This document shows, piece by piece, positions 1 through 6,294 of a stretch of DNA of 8,440 bases. How positions within the stretch are numbered: the first letter of the stretch is position 1; each line of letters starts with the position of its first letter. A program made the position numbers and the translations under genes. Location: the NCBI GenBank assembly GCA_020629095.1, contig JAHDDZ010000031.1, forward strand, positions 1 through 8,440. Direction: 5' to 3'. The notes under the pieces are model-generated. The model was given only the letters and a program-made list of their open reading frames with translations. It was not told the DNA's origin and ran no database searches. Source of the stretch: Candidatus Altimarinota bacterium. Lineage in GTDB: Bacteria > Patescibacteriota > Gracilibacteria > UBA4473.

Positions 1-42
1 GAAAATCTACGTGAAGTAAAGGGATATTTACCTAAAAAATAG
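1..42 (+). CDS. possible C-terminal end of a protein gene, cut by the window edge
   Basis: Frame 1 is open from the first base and reads ENLREVKGYLPKK before a TAG at 40-42. The other two forward frames close within about six codons. The charged composition looks like a real protein tail, but 13 codons are too few to identify a family or exclude chance. If real, the gene converges on guaB, with 40 bp between the two stop codons. No clear terminator hairpin is visible in 43-82. Confidence 0.35.
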   Translation, partial: ENLREVKGYLPKK

Positions 43-82
43 TCCTTATGCTGAATAATTCCGATAACTCGAGAACCATGGG

Positions 83-1546
83 TCATCCTCGATAGTTTGG
101 AGCCTCTTTCAAAATACTTACATCATGCGGGTGGCTTTCTTTCATACCAGCATTAGTAATGCGAACAAATCGCTTTTTCTCCCACAACTCATGAATTGTC
201 TCTGCACCATTATATCCCATGCTGCTGCGCACACCACCACACAGCTGAAACAACTCGCCTGCGGCATCGCCTTTATAAAGGATTTTGCCTTCAATTCCCT
301 CTGGTACCAGCTTGTCATTTGCCACATTTCCTTGGGCATATCGATCCTTTGATCCCTTTGTCATGGCGGCAATTGACCCCATTCCACGATAGTATTTATA
401 GGTCTTTCCATTCGCATAAATCATCTCTCCGGGAGCCTCCGTAGTGCCCGCTAGAAGTGACCCAATCATGCATACAGATGCCCCCCCGGCGAGAGCTTTT
501 GCGATGTCTCCACTATACCGAATTCCCCCATCCGCAATGACCGGAACTCCGGCCTTGCTGGCTACCTCGGCCACCTCCATGACCGCGCCCAACTGCGGCA
601 CGCCGACACCCGCGATAATGCGCGTGGTGCAAATTGACCCCGGGCCAATTCCCACTTTAATACCGTCTGCCCCTGCATCTATCAGCGCCTGCGCAGCTTC
701 GCCCGTGGCAATATTTCCACCAACCACATCTATGTGTGGGTGCGTTTCTTTTGCCCATTTCACGGTGTCTAACACACCTTTGCTGTGGCCGTGTGCAGTG
801 TCTACCACTAGCACATCAACACCAGCCTCGACCAGCGCATTTATCCGTTCATCGCGATTCCAACCAGGCCCACAAGCCGCAGCCACCAACAGCCGCCCTT
901 CTTTATCTTTTGCCGCATTCGGATACTGCTCATCTTTCTCAAGATCAGCCCGTGTCATCAGCGCACTAATGCTCCCATTTTCCTTCAAAATAAGCAACTT
1001 TCGGTGTCGACTTTCGGCCAGCTGCTCTCTCGCAGCCTCGAGTGAAATCGGCTCCTGTGCCGTAAAAATATTCTCAATTTTCGCCATTCGGTCTGTCACC
1101 GGTGCGTCTGCGTGCTTTGCCAAATAATCATTTCGGCGAATCATTCCCACGACTTTTCCGGCAAGTGTGCCGTCTTCTGTGATCGGCACGGCCTTATATC
1201 CAAACCGCTGCCGGATGGCAATAACATCAGCAATCTTTGCCTCAGTTCCCAGTACCATTGGTTCACGGATCAGCGCGCCCTCAAACCGCTTCACGCGGCG
1301 CACCATCTCAGCTTGCTCCTCTGGTGTGCAGTTTTTATGCAGCACCCCAATGCCCCCGTGCAAAGCCATCATAATGGCCATCCTATCCTCTGTTACTGTA
1401 TCCATTGCCGCTGAAACCAGCGGAATATTAAGCGATACATTGCGCGTTATTTTTGATTTTAGCGACGCCTCTTTTGGTAAAATTTCACTATACCGAGGGG
1501 CTAGCAGCACATCATCAAATGTAAGTGAGAGTGGAATCGTATTCAT
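83..1546 (-). CDS. guaB: inosine-5'-monophosphate dehydrogenase
   Basis: This enzyme oxidises IMP to XMP with NAD+, the committed cytosolic step towards GMP. The 487-residue protein matches the usual bacterial length (about 490) and is complete. The N-terminus has LTFDDVLLAP and SAAMDTVTE. A CBS-pair (Bateman) insert lies at about residues 90-205, with the barrel continuing after it. The active-site loop is GPGSICTTR, with the catalytic Cys at residue 306. GGIRYSGD binds phosphate, YRGMGS follows, and the flap holds the Arg402-Tyr403 pair used in hydrolysis. The end is HPHDVSILKEAPNY. The ATG overlaps the stop of the upstream membrane protein gene as ATGA, and no Shine-Dalgarno sequence precedes it, so translation is probably coupled. 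Transcription most likely starts at the promoter before the membrane protein gene. An intact CBS module allows nucleotide control of activity, as known for the family. Confidence 0.98.
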   Translation of the reverse strand: MNTIPLSLTFDDVLLAPRYSEILPKEASLKSKITRNVSLNIPLVSAAMDTVTEDRMAIMMALHGGIGVLHKNCTPEEQAEMVRRVKRFEGALIREPMVLGTEAKIADVIAIRQRFGYKAVPITEDGTLAGKVVGMIRRNDYLAKHADAPVTDRMAKIENIFTAQEPISLEAAREQLAESRHRKLLILKENGSISALMTRADLEKDEQYPNAAKDKEGRLLVAAACGPGWNRDERINALVEAGVDVLVVDTAHGHSKGVLDTVKWAKETHPHIDVVGGNIATGEAAQALIDAGADGIKVGIGPGSICTTRIIAGVGVPQLGAVMEVAEVASKAGVPVIADGGIRYSGDIAKALAGGASVCMIGSLLAGTTEAPGEMIYANGKTYKYYRGMGSIAAMTKGSKDRYAQGNVANDKLVPEGIEGKILYKGDAAGELFQLCGGVRSSMGYNGAETIHELWEKKRFVRITNAGMKESHPHDVSILKEAPNYRG

Positions 1547-1791
1547 GATTGCGAAGTTTCAGAAAGGTTTTTTTCAAAAAAGTAAGTGGCCAACAGGCTA
1601 AATCCAATCCCAACATCAATGAGGAAAAGTGTTCCCACTACCTGCATAATTCGCTGCGTCAGAGCAAAATTTGCTCCATCAAGCCAAATAGTTGCAGCTG
1701 CCCCAACAACGCACAAACCAACAATTAAGATGAAAATATGCGTCAAAATGCGCTTTGTCTTGGCTGAAATCAATTGTTTTGTGTGTTCCAT
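1543..1791 (-). CDS. small two-helix membrane protein, function unknown
   Basis: This 82-residue protein has a basic N-terminus (MEHTKQLISAKTKRI) and two hydrophobic helices at about residues 16-36 and 47-70. The short loop between them contains LDGANFALTQRI. The tail FFEKNLSETSQS is probably cytoplasmic. I do not recognise a family. I chose the ATG at 1791 over an in-frame TTG at 1827 because that TTG is the first three bases of a perfect TTGACA -35 box, whose -10 box leads straight into 1791. The gene heads an operon with guaB, overlapping it by 4 nt (ATGA). This implies coupled expression but does not show a shared function. Confidence 0.75.
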   Translation of the reverse strand: MEHTKQLISAKTKRILTHIFILIVGLCVVGAAATIWLDGANFALTQRIMQVVGTLFLIDVGIGFSLLATYFFEKNLSETSQS

Positions 1792-1798
1792 TTGGCCT

Positions 1799-1827
1799 AC
1801 TCTAGCGAGTGAAAATCGCCTTGTCAA
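1799..1827 (-). promoter_or_regulatory. promoter of the membrane protein-guaB operon, leaderless type
   Basis: Read on the minus strand, TTGACA (1827-1822) is followed by 17 nt, then TAGAGT (1804-1799), then 7 nt, then the ATG at 1791. The -35 is a consensus hexamer and the spacing is ideal. The predicted transcription start is at or within one base of the A of the start codon, which would give an mRNA without a 5' leader. The -35 overlaps that of the divergent dus promoter almost completely. Confidence 0.75.
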
Positions 1828-1848
1828 CTTCTTTTTTTTGGCTATAAA
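1821..1848 (+). promoter_or_regulatory. promoter of dus, leaderless type
   Basis: TTGTCA (1821-1826), a 16-nt spacer and TATAAA (1843-1848) end 6 nt before the ATG at 1855. The expected start of transcription is the A of the ATG. Its -35 lies on the same seven base pairs (TTGTCAA/TTGACAA) as the -35 of the divergent operon, so RNA polymerase probably cannot occupy both promoters at once. Confidence 0.7.
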
Positions 1849-1854
1849 AGTGCC

Positions 1855-2826
1855 ATGCAGTCTTTTTGGTCACAGGTCGATCGTCCGCTTTTAGTGCTCG
1901 CCCCCATGAGCGGATATACAGAAAGCCCTTTTCGGCGGCTTGTAAAAGAGCTAGAGCCCAGCACCATTTTGGTCTCCGAGCTCATTTCAGCTGAAGCCCT
2001 TCGCCGCAAAAACGAAAAGTCACTACGGCTTGCCAGCTTTCACCCAGATGAGAAAAATTACTACGCTGTGCAGCTGTTTGGTAAAGACGAGGAGACCTTT
2101 ATAGAGGCTGCAAAAGTGGTCGAAGACATGGGCGCAGATGGCATTGACCTCAATTTTGGGTGCCCCAGCCCAAAAGTCGTGGGCAGCGGGCACGGCAGCG
2201 CCCTGCTAAAAGACAGTGCACGTAGCGCAAAAATGATTGAAAAGCTGGTCAAATCAACTCATTTGCCCGTGAGCGTAAAAATGCGCCTTGGGTTTTATGA
2301 TGACGAAAATTTCATACAAAGCGCGCTTGATTTTGAGTCTGCTGGCATCGCCAGCATTGCCATCCATGGGCGCACGACCAAGCAAAAATACACCGGAAAT
2401 GCAGACTGGACAAAAATATATGAACTAAAAAATCACCTTAAAATACCAGTCATCGGGAATGGAGACGTGACCAGTGCGATGATCGCGAAGAACAAATTAC
2501 AGAACCTAGACGGAGTGATGATTGGGCGCGCGAGCATGCGCAACCCATGGATTTTTGCCCAATCGCGTGCAGCGTTTGAGGGGCGTGAAATTCCTAAAAA
2601 ACCGCCCATTGCCGCGCAGCTAGAATTCTTTCGGCGGCACGCAAAAATGGCCATTGACTTCAAAAGTGAGGAGTGGGCGATGATTGAGCTACGCAAGCAC
2701 TTTGCGCATTTTGTGCGAGGTGTTCGATATGCGGCGCAGTTCCGCGAGCGGCTCATTCGCGTGGCGACGTATGCCGAATTAGAGATTATTTTTGCAGAAA
2801 TTGAAGCGCAAAATAGTGATAGATAA
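1855..2826 (+). CDS. dus: tRNA-dihydrouridine synthase, DusB-like
   Basis: Dus enzymes reduce specific uridines in tRNA to dihydrouridine using FMN and NADPH. The 323-residue length is typical. The N-terminus VLAPMSGYTESPFRR matches the FMN-binding start of the barrel. The catalytic Cys103 lies in NFGCPSPKV, followed by a Gly-rich GSGHGSALL. KMRLGF, IHGRTTKQKYTG, IGNGDV and MIGRASMRNPW complete the barrel, the last being the FMN phosphate loop. The C-terminal helical domain contains RKHFAHFVRG. The exact subtype and target uridine cannot be told from sequence alone. The ATG at 1855 is supported by the promoter placed directly in front of it and by family alignment. No Shine-Dalgarno sequence is present. 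It is probably transcribed alone. Confidence 0.95.
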   Translation: MQSFWSQVDRPLLVLAPMSGYTESPFRRLVKELEPSTILVSELISAEALRRKNEKSLRLASFHPDEKNYYAVQLFGKDEETFIEAAKVVEDMGADGIDLNFGCPSPKVVGSGHGSALLKDSARSAKMIEKLVKSTHLPVSVKMRLGFYDDENFIQSALDFESAGIASIAIHGRTTKQKYTGNADWTKIYELKNHLKIPVIGNGDVTSAMIAKNKLQNLDGVMIGRASMRNPWIFAQSRAAFEGREIPKKPPIAAQLEFFRRHAKMAIDFKSEEWAMIELRKHFAHFVRGVRYAAQFRERLIRVATYAELEIIFAEIEAQNSDR

Positions 2827-2900
2827 AACCAAAAAGCGACATTGCCAAAAGAGACTTTTTGTGCGCAGGATGATTATTCATATTTAATCCATCATTTATA

Positions 2901-2929
2901 TTGCTTTTTTGTGTGCCTTGCATAAAAAT
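2901..2929 (+). promoter_or_regulatory. promoter of the M16 peptidase gene, leaderless type
   Basis: TTGCTT (2901-2906), 17 nt and AAAAAT (2924-2929, within CATAAAAAT) end 7 nt before the ATG at 2937. Both hexamers are weaker than at the other promoters, and a one-base shift of the -10 is possible. The geometry is the same as upstream of the other genes, with the -35 starting 36 nt before the ATG. The rest of the dus-peptidase gap (2827-2900) is AT-rich and has no strong terminator. Confidence 0.5.
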
Positions 2930-2936
2930 AGGCAGC

Positions 2937-4199
2937 ATGAAACTCCACACAAAAACACTGTCGAACGGTTTACGCCTGCAGGCCATCGAAATGCCGGGGA
3001 CCAATGTGATCACAACACTCATTCTAGCAGGGGCTGGCAGCAGATATGAAACGCAGTCAGAGCGAGGAATTAGCCACTTTCTCGAGCATATGTTTTTTAA
3101 GGGGGCTGAGAAATATAAAACCCCAAAAGAGGTGAGCATGGCTGTTGACAGTTTCGGCGGTGCCTTTAATGCATTTACTGGAAAGGAGTATGCGGGGTAT
3201 TATGTAAAATGCGGAAAAGAAAATCACGCAAAAGCGATCGATGTGCTAGCAGACATGCTACTGCGAAGCCGCTTTGAGCCAGCGGAAATCGAGAAGGAGC
3301 GTGGAGTTATTTTGGAAGAAATGGCAATGTATTTGGACGCGCCAATGTATCAAATCAGCTGGGATTTTGAGGCGCTAGCGTTTGGCGACCAATCGCTCGG
3401 GTGGGATCAAATTGGTACAAAAGAGCTGATAAACGGCGTAACACAAGATGACTTTAAAGCCTATCAGGCAGAGCTCTATACGCCAGATAACATTGTGATT
3501 ACCGTTGCTGGAGCCGTAAACGAGCAGACGCTTGATGATTTAGTAGCGGCATTCCTGTTTCCAGATGAGAAAAAGAAGCGCCAGTTTCCAGTTTTAGATG
3601 AAGCAAAAACAACCAAAAAAGTGAACCACCGAGTCAAAAAAACAGAGCAATATCATATTGCATTCGGGGTGCGCGCAGTCGCCGAAAGTGATGAGAAATA
3701 TGCGGCACTCAAGGTGCTGGGTGTGCTGTTAGGGGGCAATATGAGCAGCCGAATGTTTCAAAATGTGCGTGAACAAAAAGGCTTGTGCTATAGCATTCAC
3801 ACACTGGTTGAGGAGTTCACGGACACGGGGCTGATGGTCACCCGCGCTGGAGTCAAAAAATCTGACGTGCTGCGAGCAGTTGCTGCCATTCGGCACGAAT
3901 ATGAAGATGTGGCACAAAATGGGGTTAATGCCGAAGAGCTAAAAAATGCAGTGAATTACCTCCGAGGAAAGACGGACCTAAAGACCGAAGACACTGAGAG
4001 CGTCGCGCATCACTTTGCCAAACAAGCACTGCTCTATAATTCAACTAAAAACTACGCTGACTGGAAGGCAAAACTGGCAGTCGTCACCAAAGAACAGGTT
4101 GATGCAATCGCCAAAGAACTTCTGCACACTAATGCCTATCGGCTAGCGGTGATTGGGGATGATATGAGCGTCGCTGACCTCGAAAAAGAACTCGCCTAA
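2937..4199 (+). CDS. M16 family zinc metallopeptidase (pitrilysin/processing-peptidase type)
   Basis: M16 peptidases are clam-shell zinc enzymes that degrade or process peptides. The inverted zinc motif HFLEH is at residues 47-51, and the third ligand is Glu127 or Glu128 in GVILEEM, the expected 76 or so residues later. SFGGAFNAFTGKEY is the conserved strand after the first helix. The second domain has LGGNMSSRMFQNVREQKGLC, the typical C-terminal half signature. At 420 residues it is one active half plus one inactive half, the usual size for single-chain bacterial members. No signal peptide is visible, so it is probably cytosolic. An in-frame TTG at 2901 is the likely -35 box, and the ATG at 2937 starts the conserved HTKTLSNGLR. 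Its stop overlaps the stop of the converging PIG-L gene (shared CTAA), leaving no room for a terminator. Confidence 0.95.
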   Translation: MKLHTKTLSNGLRLQAIEMPGTNVITTLILAGAGSRYETQSERGISHFLEHMFFKGAEKYKTPKEVSMAVDSFGGAFNAFTGKEYAGYYVKCGKENHAKAIDVLADMLLRSRFEPAEIEKERGVILEEMAMYLDAPMYQISWDFEALAFGDQSLGWDQIGTKELINGVTQDDFKAYQAELYTPDNIVITVAGAVNEQTLDDLVAAFLFPDEKKKRQFPVLDEAKTTKKVNHRVKKTEQYHIAFGVRAVAESDEKYAALKVLGVLLGGNMSSRMFQNVREQKGLCYSIHTLVEEFTDTGLMVTRAGVKKSDVLRAVAAIRHEYEDVAQNGVNAEELKNAVNYLRGKTDLKTEDTESVAHHFAKQALLYNSTKNYADWKAKLAVVTKEQVDAIAKELLHTNAYRLAVIGDDMSVADLEKELA

Positions 4200-4927
4200 A
4201 TCGCTGGCACAAAACGCGTAAAGATCTCTGGCTTAGCTGCAAAATGCTCGAGATATGATTGGTGCAATGCATCATGAAACTGCGACATAAATAGCTGAAT
4301 GAGGTGCAGCTTCATCGAGTCTGGGTGCGGTTTTGGGTAGGGTGGATAAAAGTGCCGATTGTGAATTGTGTACTCATATCCAGCTTCTGCACGTTCAGCC
4401 AACAAATCCCGCATGACTTCTCCCACCGCGGCATGGTCTGGGTGCGCATCGTGCGGAGATGTGTAATAAGTTTCATCTGGGGAAATACGCCCCAGCAAAA
4501 CCCGTAGTGCATTTTCCAAATACCCCTTTGTATACGGCAAACCAGCCCAGTGAGCAGAGTCGTGTGTTGCCGAAATGAGACTATATGGACTTTCATAGAC
4601 GGCGTCGGAGAGTTTTGCTAGCCCCTGATCTGGAAAACCAAGATGAATAATTTTATCTTCTGGAATGCCGATTATCTCAGCTGCCATGTGCGATTCCCCC
4701 AGCCGCTGTTCGCTATAATTCTCATTCTCCTCCGGATCTCCCCACTCCTTCGCCTCGCCCCCTGTCACAAAGATAATCCAAATATCTGTACCGGCTTCTT
4801 TTAGCTGCATCATCCGCTCTGCTGCACCAAGGATTTCATCATCTGGATGCGGAGCAATGACAACAGCCTGCCCAAAAGACGTCACCGGAAGGCACAAAAA
4901 CGCAGCCAATAAAAACATTTTTTTCAT
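4196..4927 (-). CDS. PIG-L/LmbE-type deacetylase with an N-terminal signal-like segment
   Basis: The PIG-L/LmbE family are zinc-dependent N-deacetylases acting on GlcNAc-type sugars and related conjugates. APHPDDE at residues 25-31 carries the first zinc ligands and the catalytic Asp. HDAHPDH near residue 160 supplies the last His ligand. The 243-residue length is normal. The first 19 residues (MKKMFLLAAFLCLPVTSFG) look like a short Sec signal or membrane anchor placed directly before the first beta strand. The enzyme may therefore act outside the membrane on envelope glycans, although the start could also simply be a hydrophobic strand. The substrate is unknown. The gene overlaps the thyA-like gene upstream by ATGA and has no Shine-Dalgarno sequence, so it is probably translated by coupling. 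Its stop overlaps that of the converging peptidase gene. Confidence 0.88.
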   Translation of the reverse strand: MKKMFLLAAFLCLPVTSFGQAVVIAPHPDDEILGAAERMMQLKEAGTDIWIIFVTGGEAKEWGDPEENENYSEQRLGESHMAAEIIGIPEDKIIHLGFPDQGLAKLSDAVYESPYSLISATHDSAHWAGLPYTKGYLENALRVLLGRISPDETYYTSPHDAHPDHAAVGEVMRDLLAERAEAGYEYTIHNRHFYPPYPKPHPDSMKLHLIQLFMSQFHDALHQSYLEHFAAKPEIFTRFVPAI

Positions 4928-5766
4928 AGTACGATTGGCATTTTACCCAAGCTGGGTTGTGGTGCATAGTTCTTTTTCAACTGCTGAAAGAGTTCTTCCA
5001 CTAATGTTTCGTCACCTGATTCTGCCCGCGCGAATGCATTTTGTGGGCAGGCAAGCGCAACTGGCTCGTGCTCGACTGATCGGGCTATTAACTCTTTTGC
5101 TTGTGGCAGATGGATGTCATATATATGCGCATTGCTGATGCTGACAGTCAAGATGCCTACAGGCACCGAAAGCCGCTCCGCAAGCAGGTGCGCAAGGAGC
5201 GCAAAACCAGCCACATCATGCGGATTTCCGAGCATCATGTCATTACTGCGAATGACCAAGTGTAAGCAAAGTCTCCCCCCCAAAACCTGCACCGTGAAAG
5301 TAAATGGACACGGCACATTCTTTTTCGCGGTGCCATTTGCTAGTCCGTCATCTGACGGGTCCCACATGACAACCACGCCATGTCGACTACTTTTGTCTTC
5401 CTCTAGCAATTGCACTAGCCCCCCAATTTGGTCTCGCCAAAAATGCCGCCGCCAGCGATACCCATATGCACTTGAAATCGTATTATCTTCCTCTGCAAAG
5501 TCGTCCCAAATTTTTGTAAATTGCTGTAAAAAATCTAGCTTTTTCTCTCCCATTAAAAACCAAATTTGCTCGGCTATAAACACTTTTAACGGAATTCGTC
5601 GAAGTGTCAAAAGCGGAAACCCATCAGCCAAGTCAAACCGCATGGTCGCCCCCGCCAGGCTGTGGCACACATGCCCCGTACGTTTGTTTTCCTCTGGGGT
5701 TCCATGAGTAAGAACATCACGCAGTAGCTGCTTATATTGCACATCAAATGGGTTCAAATTGGACAT
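4924..5766 (-). CDS. thyA: thymidylate synthase family protein, divergent, possibly dCMP-acting
   Basis: ThyA enzymes transfer a one-carbon unit from methylenetetrahydrofolate to C5 of a pyrimidine nucleotide. The fold markers are clear over 280 residues: RTG at 29-31, FPLLT at 50-54, EQIWFL at 66-71, IWDDF at 86-90, AYGYRW at 100-105, catalytic Cys153 in NVPCPF, phosphate-binding RSND at 173-176, AHIYDIH at 213-219 and a C-terminal PxP...P end. There are several departures. The usual PCH is PCP, the SRR phosphate pair is Ser-Arg-His, and the base-selecting Asn (LPFN in E. coli, Asn177) is Asp184 in NPHD. In phage dCMP hydroxymethylases this position is Asp. Thymidylate synthase remains possible, but a dCMP- or CMP-modifying role is plausible. 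I chose ATG 5766, since the in-frame TTG at 5802 is the likely -35. The gene heads an operon with the PIG-L gene. Confidence 0.85.
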   Translation of the reverse strand: MSNLNPFDVQYKQLLRDVLTHGTPEENKRTGHVCHSLAGATMRFDLADGFPLLTLRRIPLKVFIAEQIWFLMGEKKLDFLQQFTKIWDDFAEEDNTISSAYGYRWRRHFWRDQIGGLVQLLEEDKSSRHGVVVMWDPSDDGLANGTAKKNVPCPFTFTVQVLGGRLCLHLVIRSNDMMLGNPHDVAGFALLAHLLAERLSVPVGILTVSISNAHIYDIHLPQAKELIARSVEHEPVALACPQNAFARAESGDETLVEELFQQLKKNYAPQPSLGKMPIVL

Positions 5767-5788
5767 CGGGTGTATTGTGGCGTATCGT
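5760..5788 (+). promoter_or_regulatory. promoter of the DUF1858-fusion gene, leaderless type
   Basis: TGGACA (5760-5765), 17 nt and TATCGT (5783-5788) end 7 nt before the second of two adjacent ATGs (5796). The -35 has five of six consensus bases and overlaps the thyA start codon. The -10 is weaker (four of six). The placement is interlocked with the opposite thyA promoter. Confidence 0.5.
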
Positions 5789-5802
5789 GCGCATGATGGC
5801 AA
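5774..5802 (-). promoter_or_regulatory. promoter of the thyA-PIG-L operon, leaderless type
   Basis: On the minus strand, TTGCCA (5802-5797) is followed by 17 nt, CACAAT (5779-5774), 7 nt and the ATG at 5766. The predicted transcription start is the start codon. The -35 overlaps the start codon of the divergent gene at 5796, so the two promoters share the same 43 bp and probably exclude each other. Confidence 0.55.
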
Positions 5803-6287
5803 GGAAATATGACGGGAGTGAAATTATTGGTGAGGTGCTAGCGGATACCCCAGAGGCACAAGATGTTTTTGCGGCATATGGCTTGAGTTGCTCGACTTGT
5901 GCTCTCAATGGCATTGATAGCATAAACGAAGGCGCAAAATTGCATGGCATGGAGGACCAAGAGGTGAAACTAATGCTGGAGGATCTGGGGAGCCTGAGCG
6001 GAGAAAAACCACGCAAGCCAGTAAATATGACAGAGGCTGCGCGAGTTGCGCTATTGCTGCACAAGGCTGAAATGGATGTTGAAGACGCAGGGCTTTACAT
6101 AGATGGCAAAAACCCCGAAACTATCTTTTTAGACTTTACAGAGGCCCCACCAGCCGGCTGTACAGTTACTTTTTGTGATGGCCTGCAGTTCTTTTTAACC
6201 AGTTCTGCGCAGGTATTTTTGCGGTCGCACAGCATTGATTTTGAAGAATCAGAAACAGGTGGCGCTTTTGTGTTTCCTCTCTTATAA
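5796..6287 (+). CDS. DUF1858 domain fused to a degenerate HesB/IscA-like domain
   Basis: The first 65 or so of 163 residues fit DUF1858, a small helical domain with a CxxC: here GEVLADTPEAQDVFAAYGL is followed by Cys32-Ser-Thr-Cys35. Residues 78-163 resemble an A-type Fe-S carrier (HesB/IscA) fold: MTEAARV at the start, later a strand with LQFFLTSS, then HSIDFEE and GGAFVF, like the family's IDF...GF ending. The three metal-binding Cys of true A-type carriers are absent. Cys residues occur only in PPAGC and TFCDG, so canonical cluster transfer is unlikely. The second assignment is by eye and tentative. The role is unknown, and redox or Fe-S related function is only a guess. Starts at 5748, 5793 and 5796 are possible. 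I prefer 5796 by promoter spacing, and 5748 would run into thyA. Confidence 0.7.
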   Translation: MARKYDGSEIIGEVLADTPEAQDVFAAYGLSCSTCALNGIDSINEGAKLHGMEDQEVKLMLEDLGSLSGEKPRKPVNMTEAARVALLLHKAEMDVEDAGLYIDGKNPETIFLDFTEAPPAGCTVTFCDGLQFFLTSSAQVFLRSHSIDFEESETGGAFVFPLL

Positions 6288-6288
6288 T
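6260..6288 (+). promoter_or_regulatory. promoter of the nucleotidyltransferase gene, inside the end of the preceding gene
   Basis: A perfect TATAAT (6283-6288) ends 6 nt before the ATG at 6295, again placing the transcription start on the start codon. It contains the TAA stop of the preceding gene (6285-6287). The position expected for a -35 (TGGCGC, 6260-6265, 17-nt spacer) is poor, so the promoter relies on its -10 or on an activator. No Shine-Dalgarno sequence precedes the ATG. Confidence 0.65.
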
Positions 6289-6294
6289 ACTCCC

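Noticed and set aside
444..1127. 227-codon open frame on the + strand opposite guaB
   Set aside because: It is a shadow of the guaB reading frame. The protein is low-complexity in Ala/Ser/Pro, with no domain and no promoter.
2830..2861. Terminator after dus (CAAAAAG/CTTTTTG arms, or AAAAG-AGA-CTTTT)
   Set aside because: Stems are short and A/T-only, with a long loop in one case, and the T-run is interrupted. Too weak to call.
5748..5795. Upstream start (ATG 5748) for the DUF1858 gene
   Set aside because: It would overlap the thyA start region and add residues with no family support, and the promoter -10 lies downstream of it.
6235..6294. TTG 6235 as start of the nucleotidyltransferase
   Set aside because: It falls inside the preceding gene. 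The family N-terminus (MKGIFLCSGS) begins at the ATG 6295, right after a perfect TATAAT.
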